A stretch of 64,000 nucleotides of DNA from positions 62,001 through 126,000 of the forward strand of contig ML975324.1 of the NCBI GenBank assembly GCA_010015605.1, read 5' to 3'. Both the position numbers and the translations under genes were made by a program. Below the pieces are notes generated by a model, which made no database searches, was not told the DNA's origin, and saw only the letters and a program-made list of their open reading frames with translations. Numbering within the stretch: position 1 is the stretch's first letter; the number at the start of each line of letters is the position of its first letter. The DNA comes from Decorospora gaudefroyi (lineage: Eukaryota > Ascomycota > Dothideomycetes > Pleosporales > Pleosporaceae). This document shows positions 13,301 to 23,919 of the stretch, one piece after another.

Positions 13301-13734
13301 TGCATCTCGCCAATGGCCGCCCAGCCCATCGCTCTCTCCTCATCTCCCAAACAACACTCATGCAACACATTCTCCCACTCTTCACACATCCGCGTCGGGA
13401 CATCCGTGTTGCATGTGCATGGATGCTGCACAACCTTGTCTGGGTAGAAGACCACACCGACGAGGCAGCGACAAGGGAACGAGCCATCAGCCTGAGGCAA
13501 CTGGGCTTTGAAGAGGGCGCACGAGTACTCGGCCGTGACATGGATCTTGATGTCAAGCAGCGCGCAGTGGTAAGCATTGAGCAGTTTGATAAGCTGCTCA
13601 ATGGCGGGCTCAGTCGAAGTGGATTTGCGAGCCCTAGCGGGTTCGGGGGCGGAGACGGTGGTGTCGGGGGCTTGAGTAGTATGGGAGGGAGGTTAGGCGG
13701 GCTGCATGGGTGGCGGCACGATTCTAGGGGTTGA
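10395..13734 (+). CDS. vid28: Armadillo-repeat GID ubiquitin ligase subunit (Vid28/Gid5, ARMC8 family)
   Basis: Join 10395-10719, 10794-12487, 12538-13734; 1071 aa. The whole length is alpha-helical armadillo-like sequence. The N-terminus (QVAALQKLKNEIVGHGQRKE) and the C-terminal block (RFGSLWALKHLC, later ACAWMLHNLVW) match the Vid28/ARMC8 pattern. An acidic insert lies near residues 760-785 and the C-terminus is a Gly-rich tail. In yeast, Gid5 bridges the substrate receptor Gid4 to the GID/CTLH E3 ligase, which marks gluconeogenic enzymes for degradation when glucose returns. Intron 1 splits a Gly codon and intron 2 lies between codons; both preserve repeat continuity. The protein is a little longer than yeast Vid28, mostly through the disordered inserts. 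The ATG at 10395 has strong context (CGCCATGGG). Confidence 0.87.
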
Positions 13735-14394
13735 TTTGAGGGAGGTGAACTGGAAGCGCAGTCGGCGGGGGGATGGGTGCGGCTTTATGGCGTATAACTT
13801 TCCCGATCCATGTGTTACTGATACGCTTAGCTTTTGGCAAAGAAATTGTACGATACAAGTTTTATTGAGGCAACAAAGGAAGATGTGTTGCTGTTTGTTG
13901 CGTTGTATGTTTTTTTTTGATTGTGAGTAACTATGTGGAGAGTAGAATTGATTTATTTATCTATCTATCCTTGCTTCTTTTGTGGATGGAATACATTGTA
14001 GTTGCCTTTACCAATGGAGATTATATGCCAATCTCTGATATAGGCCTAGGCTCTGCGGCCGCGTTTTTCTTTTCTTTTCCTTTTTTTCCTTTCCTTGTGT
14101 TGGTCTACGCATGCTTTTCTCGTTTTGAGGTCGCAGTAGGAATGTGCTCACTCTTTTCTCCCCATGTTGGCTTGATATGTAGTTAGGGTGTCTTGATTTT
14201 GTTTTTGGGAAAGAACGTGTATGCATGTCTGAAGAGACCTCGCCTCGATTTGTTACATGTTCTCTTTTAACTCTTGCGTAACGTTAAAAACGTAGCTGTG
14301 TAAAACCTCGTTATCAACACTTAGACACACCGTCTATCGAACCAGAAACAAAAAAAAAGTTGAAAAACAGGGTATCATGTCCAAAACGTACGTC
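13735..14394. other. Convergent intergenic region
   Basis: About 660 bases between the ends of vid28 (+) and the Cyc2-like gene (-). It is T-rich, with several poly-T and TTTTCTTTT tracts and A-rich runs near 14348-14360, as expected for the 3' UTRs and polyadenylation regions of convergent genes. I see no gene. Confidence 0.6.
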
Positions 14395-15486
14395 TCACAA
14401 CTTAACTACCTTCCACTCCCCAAGATCCATCTTAGCCAGCTGGCCTCCCAGCGGGCCCTGCACCTCTCTGCCACCAGCCCAAACCTTCTTCCCAGCCCAA
14501 TACTCAATGAAGCCCTCGGGGCCCGAAACAATCACCAACTTGGAGCCCGCGACCGCCGTCGTCTCTTCGTGGGGTCGCCGCCTCCTAATCCTGCTCTCCA
14601 CATCCGCCGGCCGAATAAACTCGCCCTCCTCATCCACAAAATAATCTACACGCAGGCCCCTCGTCGCAGCCCCACTTCTCATCTTCAGCGCTTCCAGCTC
14701 TCGGACAAGAATCCCTTTCGTCTGCTGCTCGTCGTCCGGCGGGCCCCGTTGTGTCTGCACCACCACCCCATCATCCGTCTCACTCCCCCTACTACTGCCA
14801 CCACCACCACCAAACAAGCTCCGAGCCCACCCCACACGCATCCGTTCCAGCGCCGACTCCACACGCGCATCACTAACCCCACCAACACACTCCTCGCGCC
14901 TCCGATTCGCCCACAAGATCTCCATCCTACTCCCCGTTCTGCGTCCCAGCGCTTGCGCAACCTGCATCGCAGGCGCAATGCCCGTCCCGCCCGCCAGAAA
15001 CAGCACCTCGATGATGTCGCGCGGGAGCTGGAATTCCGTGTTTGGGCCCCGCACTTCGAGCGTGGCGTGTGCGGGGAGGGCGTGTAGGTAGGTCGATACT
15101 TCGCCGGCGGTTTCGTGCCGGATTAAGAGTCGCATGTCTTGGGGTGTGTCGTCTTTGGGTTGTTGAGCGGGTGCGGGTGGGAGGGGTGTGTAGGCGCGTG
15201 CGATTTGGAGTTGGGGTTGTTTGATTTGGACGCTCCATATGCTTCGTTTTTGGACTTGTTTTACGCTTTCGGAATCTGTGGTGGCGTTGGTGTTGCGTAG
15301 CGTGAAGATGGCGCTTGTGGGTGAGACGGTCTGCTTGTCGACTAGTGTGTAGGGTGTGAATGTGTGCGGGTTTAGTGAGGCGTTGGATGGGGTTGTTGGT
15401 TTGCTGGTTTGGTAGATTGTGCCGCCGACCGCTGCGGAGGCTCCTGTGATGAGCAGGGGGGCTGCTCGTTGTTTTAGCCAGGACAT
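14395..15486 (-). CDS. cyc2: Mitochondrial FAD/NAD(P)H reductase, Cyc2-like
   Basis: Single exon, 363 aa. The frame is open for 93 more bases upstream but that extension starts with TTG; the ATG at 15486 was chosen because it is followed by a basic, hydrophobic leader (MSWLKQRAAPLLITG) that looks like a mitochondrial signal-anchor. Next comes a ferredoxin-reductase fold: the FAD-binding RAYTPL motif, the NAD-binding FLAGGTGIAPAMQV loop, and the terminal SGPEGFIEYWAGKK motif seen in the Cyc2 branch of the cytochrome b5 reductase superfamily. In yeast, Cyc2 is an inner-membrane flavoprotein that helps keep apocytochrome c reduced for heme attachment. A Gly/Ser-rich insertion (near residue 225) separates the two halves. 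It could instead be an Mcr1/Cbr-type b5 reductase, but the C-terminal motif favours Cyc2. Confidence 0.75.
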   Translation of the reverse strand: MSWLKQRAAPLLITGASAAVGGTIYQTSKPTTPSNASLNPHTFTPYTLVDKQTVSPTSAIFTLRNTNATTDSESVKQVQKRSIWSVQIKQPQLQIARAYTPLPPAPAQQPKDDTPQDMRLLIRHETAGEVSTYLHALPAHATLEVRGPNTEFQLPRDIIEVLFLAGGTGIAPAMQVAQALGRRTGSRMEILWANRRREECVGGVSDARVESALERMRVGWARSLFGGGGGSSRGSETDDGVVVQTQRGPPDDEQQTKGILVRELEALKMRSGAATRGLRVDYFVDEEGEFIRPADVESRIRRRRPHEETTAVAGSKLVIVSGPEGFIEYWAGKKVWAGGREVQGPLGGQLAKMDLGEWKVVKL

Positions 15487-15785
15487 GGCATGTGGCGGGG
15501 TTTTGTGTACGCCTGGCAAGAAGTTATGTTCATCACTTCGTTGGTGGGCTTGGGCATCTTGAAGATGACGTGTGGTCAAAGCGTGCCGAGGTCCATTTCG
15601 AGTCCATACATTTATTTCAGGGTCTACCTATCTGGATGTATGTAGGCCCTCCAAACATTTGCGACTCCCACGTCAAGCTCGCCCATCGCTAACGGTGCAG
15701 AGACGACTCTTTATGGTTTATATCCAGAAGTTTCCATTCCACAACGTGACGGGTATGGTACAAGTATATATACACCTTGACTACC

Positions 15786-17126
15786 TCAGACCCATTCCCT
15801 GGGGTTCTTCAACACGTCTATCAGCCTCTCCTCTCTGCTGCCCTTTTCAGGTTCATGCATGTACTGCCACCTCGCCGTGAGCGGTAAGCTCATGAGGATG
15901 CTCTCCACCCTTGCACCCGGCGTATTCAACCCAAAGGCGGTCCCTCGGTCGTGCACCAGATTGAATTCGACATATCGCCCTCGCCTGATCTGCTGCCAGT
16001 GCTTCTGCTCCTCTGTGAATGGCATGTCCTTGCGCCGGTTGATGATGGGCAGGTAGGAAGGCAAGAAAGCCGACAAGCAATCCTGCACAAAGGAGAACAG
16101 CTGCTCCTGGTCCTTCTCCGTCTCGTCGAGATCATCGAAGAAGATGCCGCCTACACCGCGTGTCTCGCCCCTGTGCTTGTTGTTGAAGTACTCGTCACAC
16201 CACTTCTTGAAGCGGGGGTAGTATGCCTTGTCATGCTTGTCGCAGGCTTGTTTGATGGCGCCATGGAAGTGTATCGCGTCTTCGTCGTAGAGATAGGAAG
16301 GTGTGAGATCGCATCCGCCGCCATACCACCACGCATTTGTATTGCCAAACTCATCGGCCGTCTCGAAGTACCGGTAGTTCAGGTGTACGGTTGGCGCATT
16401 GGGGTTGTGAGGGTGGAGGACCATGGACAGGCCTGCGGCGAAGAACTCGAGCGAATCCACGTCAGGATCGAGGGCTTTGTGGTTTGCGCGCATCTTCTGG
16501 ATGGCGGCGCGGGGCAGGCGGCCGTACACGACTGAGGTGTTGACACCTCCCTTCTCGAACACTTTGCCGTCCTGTAGTACGCAGGTGATGCCACCGCCGC
16601 CTTCTGCCCGTTGCCAGGTGTCGATCTTGAACTTTGTGCCGTCCACCTTCTCCAGCTCAGCTACGATCTGTTTCTGGTGCTGCTTGATGAATTGCTCCAT
16701 TCGGAGCCGCATAGGCGATTGCTCGGACACGCCGTTCTCGCGCTTGAGGAGGGCGTCTTTCTCGGCAATAGTAGGTGCTTCCGTTTTGACCGGCTCCGGC
16801 TCGCTTGTCAACTGAGACTTGGTTAGTAGGTTGTCTGTAATGCTTCAGGCGCCTCTGCTCACCATGGAGTATACCATAGCCACCATCAGGGGCAAACACA
16901 GCAGCCGTAGCCTGTTCGGCCATTTGCTCGGTGGCGGGTATCGCCATGAGTCCAATGCAATTTGCTTCGCTGCTTTCTTAGGTTGAGGTGACTCGACCTG
17001 ACGCGGACTCGACGAATGCAATTGTCTGCTGCGAATCTGATGTGCGCGTAGTGTTGGTCGGGGCGCGTGGCCGTGGGGAAGCTCAAGAGCTCTTGAAATG
17101 CGGAAAGAGGGTCTGAACGGAGGCAT
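15786..17126 (-). CDS. hem13: Coproporphyrinogen III oxidase, oxygen-dependent
   Basis: Complement of join 15786-16811, 16863-17126; 429 aa. It converts coproporphyrinogen III to protoporphyrinogen IX in heme synthesis using O2. The enzyme domain (residues about 120-429) has the full family signature: NTSVVYGRLP, HLNYRYFE, the glycine-rich WWYGGGCDLTP loop, HRGETRGVGGIFFDDLD, GRYVEFNLVHDRGT and the C-terminal LPLTARWQY. The 51-nt intron (GTGAGC..TCTCAG) joins a separate 88-codon first exon that encodes an Arg-rich, Ser-rich leader and a short hydrophobic segment near residues 70-88. This looks like a mitochondrial presequence plus membrane anchor, unlike the cytosolic yeast enzyme. A shorter product starting at an internal Met in exon 2 is possible. 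It is divergent from atg8. Confidence 0.9.
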
Positions 17127-17886
17127 TGTTGCAACCGCCGGTCTCGGGAGGGGGTGTGAGGCTATGGCACAGTCATGGAAAAAAACTGGAAATTCGATGA
17201 GCTTGAGGTTGTAAAGATGGATTATATTACCCCGTAGATTTGTCGGCTAGTCGTCTGCGGTAAAACTTGTCAAGCATCACACCATGGTGGGCGCATCACC
17301 ATCGGGGCGCATCACCATCGGAGCGCCTCGGTACTAGCGGCGGTACCTGCATGATGCAAACACGCCAAACGCATACACGGGATTAACGGGATGGTACGTA
17401 TAACTTTCAGTCTTGAAGCCTAAGATACGACAAGGCGCCAGCGAGCAGGTGTCGAGGATACCTATCGTAGTCTGTAGATGACTCAATACCTACATGCCGC
17501 GGTCATGGGACCGAGCGAGTGACATGGTTAGCAAGGCGGTCAGCACAGCCATACAGAGGAGTCACAAGTCACAACCAGCGCGCAACAAAGAAAGGGCGGT
17601 GCTAGAAGAATCAAGGTCGGCTGTGAAGCGTTTGGTAGTCGGCTGCGTCGTGTTCCATGGATGACTCTGGGTCGTTGGTTATGTAACGTCCCCCAGTGAT
17701 GTTCGCAGTCTCACAGCCCCGCCCTTGCTGCCTGCTTAAGTTCCCACACCGCTGCACTCTCCATCCTCCATCCAACCTGTACCTCCGCCACACCACCTTA
17801 CACCACCCGCTCAACTCACAGTGCCCTCACGCTTCCCATTCCACGCACAAACACACACCTCCACAACACCCTTATCGCTCCCCAAG
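17127..17886. promoter_or_regulatory. Shared upstream region of hem13 (-) and atg8 (+)
   Basis: 760 bases between two divergent start codons, so it must contain both promoters. It includes a short tandem repeat (17291-17321). Just upstream of atg8 (17800-17880) the sequence is C/A-rich with CCACACC/ACAACACC runs, typical of a fungal 5' UTR. No clear TATA box. Confidence 0.5.
17291..17321 (+). repeat. Two tandem copies of a 15-16 nt motif
   Basis: GCGCATCACCATCGG occurs at 17291-17305 and again at 17307-17321, a 16-base period with no mismatch. It lies about 165 bases upstream of the hem13 ATG and could be a duplicated regulatory site or simple slippage. Confidence 0.7.
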
Positions 17887-18357
17887 ATGCGTTCCAAGTT
17901 CAAGGACGAGCACCCGTTCGAGAAGCGCAAGGCCGAGGCGGAGCGCATTCGCCAGAAGTACAACGACCGCATTCCCGTACGTTTGCACCTACTCTCCCAG
18001 TTTCGCGTGGTGGGCAGCAGCTAATAGAGTGCAGGTTATTTGCGAGAAGGTGGAGAAGTCTGATATCGCAACCATCGACAAGAAGAAGTACCTGGTCCCC
18101 GCCGACCTGACCGTCGGCCAGTTCGTCTACGTGATCCGCAAGCGCATTAAGCTGTCGCCTGAGAAGGCCATCTTCATCTTTGTCGATGAGGTACTGCCGC
18201 CCACCGCTGCGCTCATGAGCTCAATATACGAGGAGCACAAGGACGAGGATGGCTTCCTGTACATCACGTACGTCACTTCCTTTGCATCTTTATATCGCGC
18301 CTATGCTAACGCTACGACAGGTACTCGGGCGAGAACACGTTCGGCGAGGCCATCTAA
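17887..18357 (+). CDS. atg8: Autophagy ubiquitin-like protein Atg8
   Basis: Join 17887-17976, 18035-18267, 18321-18357; 119 aa, the normal family length. The spliced product starts [20 protein letters not shown] and continues through [24 protein letters not shown] to [11 protein letters not shown]. Atg4 cuts after the C-terminal Gly of the TFG motif, leaving a three-residue EAI tail to be removed. The exposed Gly is then joined to phosphatidylethanolamine on the growing autophagosome membrane. Both introns (58 and 53 nt) have GTACGT donors and sit at positions that restore the protein exactly. The identification is secure from near-complete recognition of the sequence. Confidence 0.97.
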
Positions 18358-19225
18358 GGACGCTCTCCCTCCCGCTTTCTCCTTATCTATCTGTTATCGA
18401 GGGTGTGGCGAACTCACGGGCGTTATCGGATTACGGCTTCTTTATTCTTCATGACAACACCATACTGGGCTAGGGTGATGGACGGGTACTCAGCATGGAG
18501 GTGGAGCGGCGCGGCGGCTATCGCGTCACCGCTCAGTGCAGGCAATACTCTGAGTCTGGGACGACCAAGCGCAGGACCTTTTGAACGCGGGTGCACAACA
18601 GCTTGAATCTACTTGCACAGGCACGCTTCACGGACAGGGGCGTGGCGGTTGGACAGATAGATGGACTTCTTCCCTTGCCCTCCACCTGTAGTTTGAACAT
18701 TCCATTCTAGCCCAAATGCACCGGAAATAATTGGAGAAGGACTCAGCTGCTCACCGTGACGTTTATCCAAATGTACCTCGTGAGAGCGCATTCGTACCTG
18801 ATCACTCAGCGTGACATGCGGCTCATCCGGCATGACCGCCATGACGACATCACCCGTCCCACAAGACACCAGGGCAGCTCCACAGCTGCTCTATGCAAGC
18901 AGAGTATGGCTGACAAATGCGACATCTCTTGGGTGCTATGTATAAGCGACAAGAAGCTTCCTGGACGGGCGTTTCCGTCTCCCACTCAGGAGCTGAGGTA
19001 TTATGTATCCGCATGGCGCGCTAATGCCTGGAGGCTGGGGAAGCTGCGTGGTGCACGAACCATGCTAAATGCGGGTCGTCGGACGCGAGCGAAGGAATTT
19101 GAAAGAGCATCAGGACTTTCAACAACGCACTCTCCTATTCTAAGCTAATTTCTGCGTGTTTTATCCGTCCTTCCATTCTTCCACCAAAGCGTGCGCGCAC
19201 GAGAAAGAGTCCCGTTCCACAAACC
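18358..19225. other. Intergenic between atg8 and nce101
   Basis: About 870 bases. Open frames at 18403-18606 and 18756-19148 have no recognisable content. It holds the atg8 3' UTR and the nce101 promoter. I see nothing more. Confidence 0.55.
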
Positions 19226-19505
19226 ATGGCGCCCCAGTATATAATATCAAAGTACGCTTCCCTCAACCCCCCTTCCCCCCACTTCCACTTCTAACTACCT
19301 ATAATGACTGACTGACTCCCCTTCCTTCTTAACCAGACGTCTCGACCCCGTGTTCGCCATCTCGATCGGTCTCGCTGCAGCTTTTACACGCATCAATCGC
19401 GAAGAGAAGGAGAGGGGGAGATCGATGTCTGAGAGCGTGGAGGTGGTGAGGAGGAGGTGGAGGATTGCGTGGGAGGGCGCTGGGGAGGGGGGGAAGAGGC
19501 TGTGA
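19226..19505 (+). CDS. nce101: Non-classical export protein Nce101 family, small single-span protein
   Basis: Join 19226-19251, 19337-19505; 64 aa. The first exon has only 26 coding bases (MAPQYIISK, with the Lys codon split). The 85-nt intron begins GTACGC and ends TTAACCAG. The joined product has the family core ISKRLDPVFAISIGLAAAF followed by TRINREEKERGRS, i.e. one short membrane helix (about residues 12-26) and a strongly charged C-terminus. Yeast NCE101/NCE1 was found in a screen for leaderless protein export; its molecular role is not settled. The C-terminal 20 residues are Arg/Glu/Gly-rich and longer than in yeast. Frame, splice sites and family match together make this call firm despite the size. 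Confidence 0.88.
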
Positions 19506-20759
19506 GCCGTCTTCACACATATAAGACGACAGCAAAGATACCTACCCTGCCATCCTACGTACGCCAGTCTCTAGCGCCTGAGAAACGGCGCAAATACACG
19601 GACATTGGCAAATTCCGACACCTACTGCGTATACGCGCCCGTCAGCTTGCTCCTCGTTCATGTCGAAGATTGCCATCGTCGTCAAGATTAGCTCGCAAGT
19701 TAGTTCTCGTATGGGCTTGGAATCGTCCCTGTCAGCGCATCACCCGAGCATGTGGACTATGCTCTTCGGTTCTGTATGTTTGCTGCTGGCTCGGGAATTG
19801 TCGGTTCGTGCTAGGAAGATGGGGAAGGCGGCAGAGTTATAACTTGCTGGGCAGATTGCCCCGAGGCCATACACACCATCATTGCGAGTACGACGGATCA
19901 ACATCTGGGTTCCTCTACTTACCGTTGAGGCGTGAGCAACTTACTTAACTGATCAAGTGAGACTTTATATAGTCGTTCAAGGCCAGTCTGCACGTCCCGT
20001 CATTATTTGAAAATGTCTCAATCCTCATATTCACTCCTTCGAGAAACCCCATGTAGAGAGTGCATCATGTCTATGATTTGTTCGCAATGGTGTCTCCGCC
20101 AAGAGACGGCGAACGTTAGAACTTGGACGTGGCGTCTCGGTACCTAAATCCCTGTCCGGCATTCTGGGTTGTCAGCGGTCCGACATCACCCCCTCAGCAC
20201 TTCACGATGCTCACCTGCCGTTCACCATTGCCGATCCTCAGCAGGATTGTTCTAGTTCATGACCAAGACATGCACACTCCGAACAGCTCAATGGTCAGCT
20301 CAACGGTGAAGCCTCCGATCATCGACCTTTGCGCAGCCAAGCGCTCGAGAAATGCACACATCTGCAAGAGGCCCAGTCAACGGTGAAGTCTCCGAGCTGC
20401 CATCGTCTGGCTTACCACACCAAGAAGGTAGGATAGACTTCTTGACCAATCAGACTTCATCCTAGTCGCAGGAGATGAAAGCTCCACTTGTTTGCACGCG
20501 ACGTAGACCCTGGCGCAACGCTTAACCCAACTGTCCTCTAGACCCCGCAGAATTTTATGCTTAAAGACCTTCTCGAGTCCCACCACCCCATGTTACGGTA
20601 GCAGTTCCCCGGATTCTTTACTTCGATTCTGCCTGCTGCCTGCAGCTTGAGAGTTGAGTGGAGCGGTGCTGCTCGACCCCACTAGCGTCCCGAAATCAGT
20701 TACAAGGATCGCCACCGGCCCGATTGACGTTCGCATTTGGATAGTGGAGGAAAGCGAAC
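19506..20759. other. Intergenic, upstream of sugar transporter
   Basis: About 1.25 kb. A 163-codon frame at 19457-19948 overlaps the nce101 3' end in another frame and has no domain. A loose repeat of TCAACGGTGAAG(C/T)CTCCGA occurs near 20302-20323 and 20376-20396. No supported gene. Confidence 0.55.
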
Positions 20760-22576
20760 ATGGCGGACGAGAAGGAATTCCAAAGCCCAATCACTCCGTC
20801 GGCGGTGGGCAACGACCATGACCACGATGTCGACCACAAACGTGCGGCGAACAGAGTCATTAACGATGCGCGGAACGCGACGATGAAAGAACACAATATG
20901 ACCCTTCTACAGGGTATCAAACTCTATCCAAAAGCTATCGGGTGGTCTGTCCTGATTAGTACCTGCATCGTCATGGAAGGTTACGATGTCTGTCTCTTGA
21001 ATAACTTCTTTGGCTTCCCACAATTCAAACGAAAATACGGCGAACAGCTCCCGGACGGCTCGTGGGAAATTCCAGCACCGTGGCAAGCAGGACTATCGAA
21101 CGGTGTAATTGTGGGTGAGATTATCGGACTCTTCCTTAACGGGTATATCAGCGAGGCGATAGGGTATCGCTACACTGTTATGGGATGTCTGTTTTTGATC
21201 ATCGCTTTCACGGCCATATTCTTCACAGCGCAGACGGTGGTGCATTTGCTGGTAGCAGAGATTCTCTGCGGTATCCCTTGGGGTGTTTTCCAGACGCTCA
21301 CCATTACATACGCTTGTGAAGTTTGCCCTGTCGCTCTGCGCGGATATTGTAAGTCTCCTCGCATTCACTTCAACAAGCAACCACTAACAATCTCCAGTGA
21401 CGACATATGTCAACTTCTGCTGGGGCCTGGGCCAGGTCATAGGGGTTGGCGTCATCCGCTCCATGGTCAACCGAGACGATGAATGGTCCTACCGGATCCC
21501 GTATGCTCTTCAATGGATGTGGCCCGTTCCGCTCATCATTGGCGTCTTCATGGCCCCGGAATCTCCATGGTGGCTAGTACGCAAAGGCCGACTGGAGGAT
21601 GCAAAGAAGTCCCTCCTACGACTCACCAGCCTGAACCGCGAGACGGATTTCGATGCCGAGGAGACGGTGGCAATGATGGTGCATACGACCGCCCTCGAAG
21701 AGCAGATCACCGCGGGAGCAAGCTACTGGGACTGCTTCAAAGGCACCGATCTGCGCCGCACAGAGATTGTGTGCATGGCGTGGGCGATTCAGAATCTGAG
21801 CGGAAACGCTTTCTCGGGATACTCGTCCTACTTTCTGCAACAGGCAGGTTTACCTCCATCCACATCGTACGACTTCGCAATGGGACAGTACGGTATCAAC
21901 ATGGCAGGTGTGTTTGGTGCCTGGTTCCTCATGAAATCAGGATTCGGCCGACGAACACTGTACCTTGGCGGTCTCTGTGGTCTCTGCGTTATGCTTTTCG
22001 TCATGGGCTTCCTCGGATTAGTGCCCAACTCCCAGCGGGAAACCGGGGCGATGGCTACCGGAGCGATGATGATCGTATGGGCTATGTTTTATCAGCTTAC
22101 TGTCGGTACTGTGTGCTACTCCCTGGTCGCAGAACTCTCGACCCGTCGTCTTGCCATCAAGACTGTGGTATTGGGTCGTAACCTCTACAACGTCATCGGC
22201 ATCATCACCTCCGTTCTGACACCATACATGCTGAACCCTGGAGCTTGGAATTGGTAAGGATCACTTGCGACCGCACTCTTCTTTCACTACTAACTCCCAT
22301 ACCAGGGGTAACTACGCCGGATTTTTCTGGGCAGGCTCCTGCTTCCTCAGCATCATCTACACCTACTTCCGACTGCCCGAGCCCAAAGGTCGCAGTTTTG
22401 CGGAACTGGACCTACTCTTCGAGAAGAAGATCAGCGCGCGCAAGTTTGCGAGTACACAGGTCGACGTATTTGAAAATACGCACTTGGAGGGCACGCGCGT
22501 TTTCGACAGGTATGAAGAGAAGGCCGATGCTGCTGTGAGAACCGAATCCGTCGCTGCTGGTAATACGAAGGTGTAA
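20760..22576 (+). CDS. MFS sugar transporter, maltose/alpha-glucoside permease type
   Basis: Join 20760-21348, 21398-22253, 22306-22576; 571 aa. Twelve membrane helices can be traced. Family marks include MEGYDVCLLNNFFGFPQFKRKYG in the first helix-loop, the ALRGY/TTYVNFCWGLGQ motif in the middle (split by intron 1), PESPWWLVRKGR at the end of helix 6, the SGFGRRTLYLGG loop and a PEPKGRSFAELDLLFE C-terminal motif. This pattern belongs to the alpha-glucoside:H+ symporters (yeast MAL31/AGT1 group) in the plasma membrane. Both introns (49 and 52 nt) conserve frame. The first cytoplasmic loop has EAIGYR where most sugar porters have D(R/K)xGRR. Exact substrate cannot be read from sequence. A second, broken MFS sugar transporter of a different subgroup lies about 5.4 kb downstream. 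Confidence 0.88.
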
Positions 22577-23919
22577 TAACGGAATATTGTTAGGGTGCGA
22601 TGTAACAAGTCGCGGATTCGCCAAAGGGAGGGTGGATGAGTCGCTGGATGAGTTGTAGGCACATGAGTGAATTTTGATTAATGTAGGTGTACGAGCAGCC
22701 AGCGCACAGAGTTACTGTAACGCTGAATGACGAGAAATGGAGATGTTGAACAAGAGGGCTATAGAACTACAGGTACTGGATAGTATGAGGTCACTTTCGT
22801 GGTTAGTGCTCGCGCAATATTTCCCCATTTTGATCGGTCCGGAAACACCACTTCACGGCAGCCTTGACAGCCATACCTTGCCTCGGCCTCAGATCCTAGC
22901 TCTGTCGCAGTCTTTCAAGGATAGCAGACGTCTCGAAAAGGTCGATTGCCAAACATGTTGTGTCTCGTTTCGGATGTGTCGATTGGTGAAACGCTAGGGG
23001 GACGGGGAAGGGCATGCGCCACCTCCAAGCTCGATAGGTTGGTGGTCGATCGCGGAAACTAGTACCATTTGGCAAGCCGGCCACTTGGAAACACTGGGGT
23101 TTTCTTGGCTGTTTTGCTTGTTCTGACTTGGCTGTGAGTGTGGTTGGTATGGCTGGATTATTTGGTGGCAGTAAAGTTAGGGCTCGATTAGGTACGGGCA
23201 GCTCCCGTAGTGATTTTGTCTGCGCCGTAGAGAAAAGAGCGTATGTCTTGGGCAGCAGGCCAGGAAACGCAGACAAACCTACGATTCACGTAAACAGTTC
23301 TTCCACATCATTAGGTAAGCATGAAGGACCCAAACGACTGTTCAAACTTAGTCTAGCGGTCAATCTCGAAACCCCAAACACTGCGTTTCGCCCACTCCAC
23401 TTCTCGCATTGAAAAGTTTCCGCCTCGGCGCAAGCATCTTTGCAGCCACTCGTCCTCAGGCACGCCATGAAACTTGAATTTCGAACGTCGGGCACCTCTC
23501 AGAGCCTGGAGATCACCCTTGCGCCTCGGCCAAGCACGATCCGGAAACGACCACATGTAGCCAAGCATGTTTGGCCTTTACAAAGAGGTCTGCTGTTGGC
23601 GCACGGTACGGCCATACCCGTGGTAATTTTGGCACGGCTACCACGGTGGTAAGAGATGCCGAGTGGAGAAGTGGGCGGCTATCCGGGCTAGATGATGGCA
23701 GTGTGTAGACACGGATCGAGAAGACGAAATGTATATAAGCTTGTGTCCAAGGCGGCTCTCTACTATCATCATCAACTCATCAACTCTTCATCTTCTCTTC
23801 ACTAATAATCTCATCTCTCTTAAGCCTGGTGCTTTCCATTCTCATCACTCTCTCAATCTCTCTCATTAAGAACTTACTTCCTTAATTCCACGAGTTGATC
23901 TCTCCCTCATTCATACAAA
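22577..23919. other. Intergenic, upstream of the Egh16-like gene
   Basis: About 1.34 kb. No supported gene; frames at 22896-23276 (-) and 23128-23412 (+) have no recognisable content. The last 190 bases form a clear promoter and a CT-rich 5' leader (see the TATA box entry). Confidence 0.6.
23731..23739 (+). promoter_or_regulatory. TATA box of the Egh16-like gene
   Basis: GTATATAAG lies about 185 bases before the ATG, followed by a long pyrimidine-rich leader (CATCATCAACTC and TCTCTC runs, 23760-23915). This TATA plus CT-rich layout is typical of highly expressed, inducible fungal genes. Inferred from position and consensus. Confidence 0.65.

Noticed and set aside
15951..16535. 194-codon frame on the plus strand inside hem13
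   Set aside because: Antisense to conserved Hem13 catalytic sequence; no family features of its own.
17291..17321. Possible CRISPR-like repeat
   Set aside because: Only two adjacent copies with a one-base gap, in a eukaryotic genome; no spacers or cas genes.
19457..19948. 163-codon frame after nce101
   Set aside because: Overlaps the nce101 coding end in another frame; Arg/Cys-rich composition without a domain, start or splice support.
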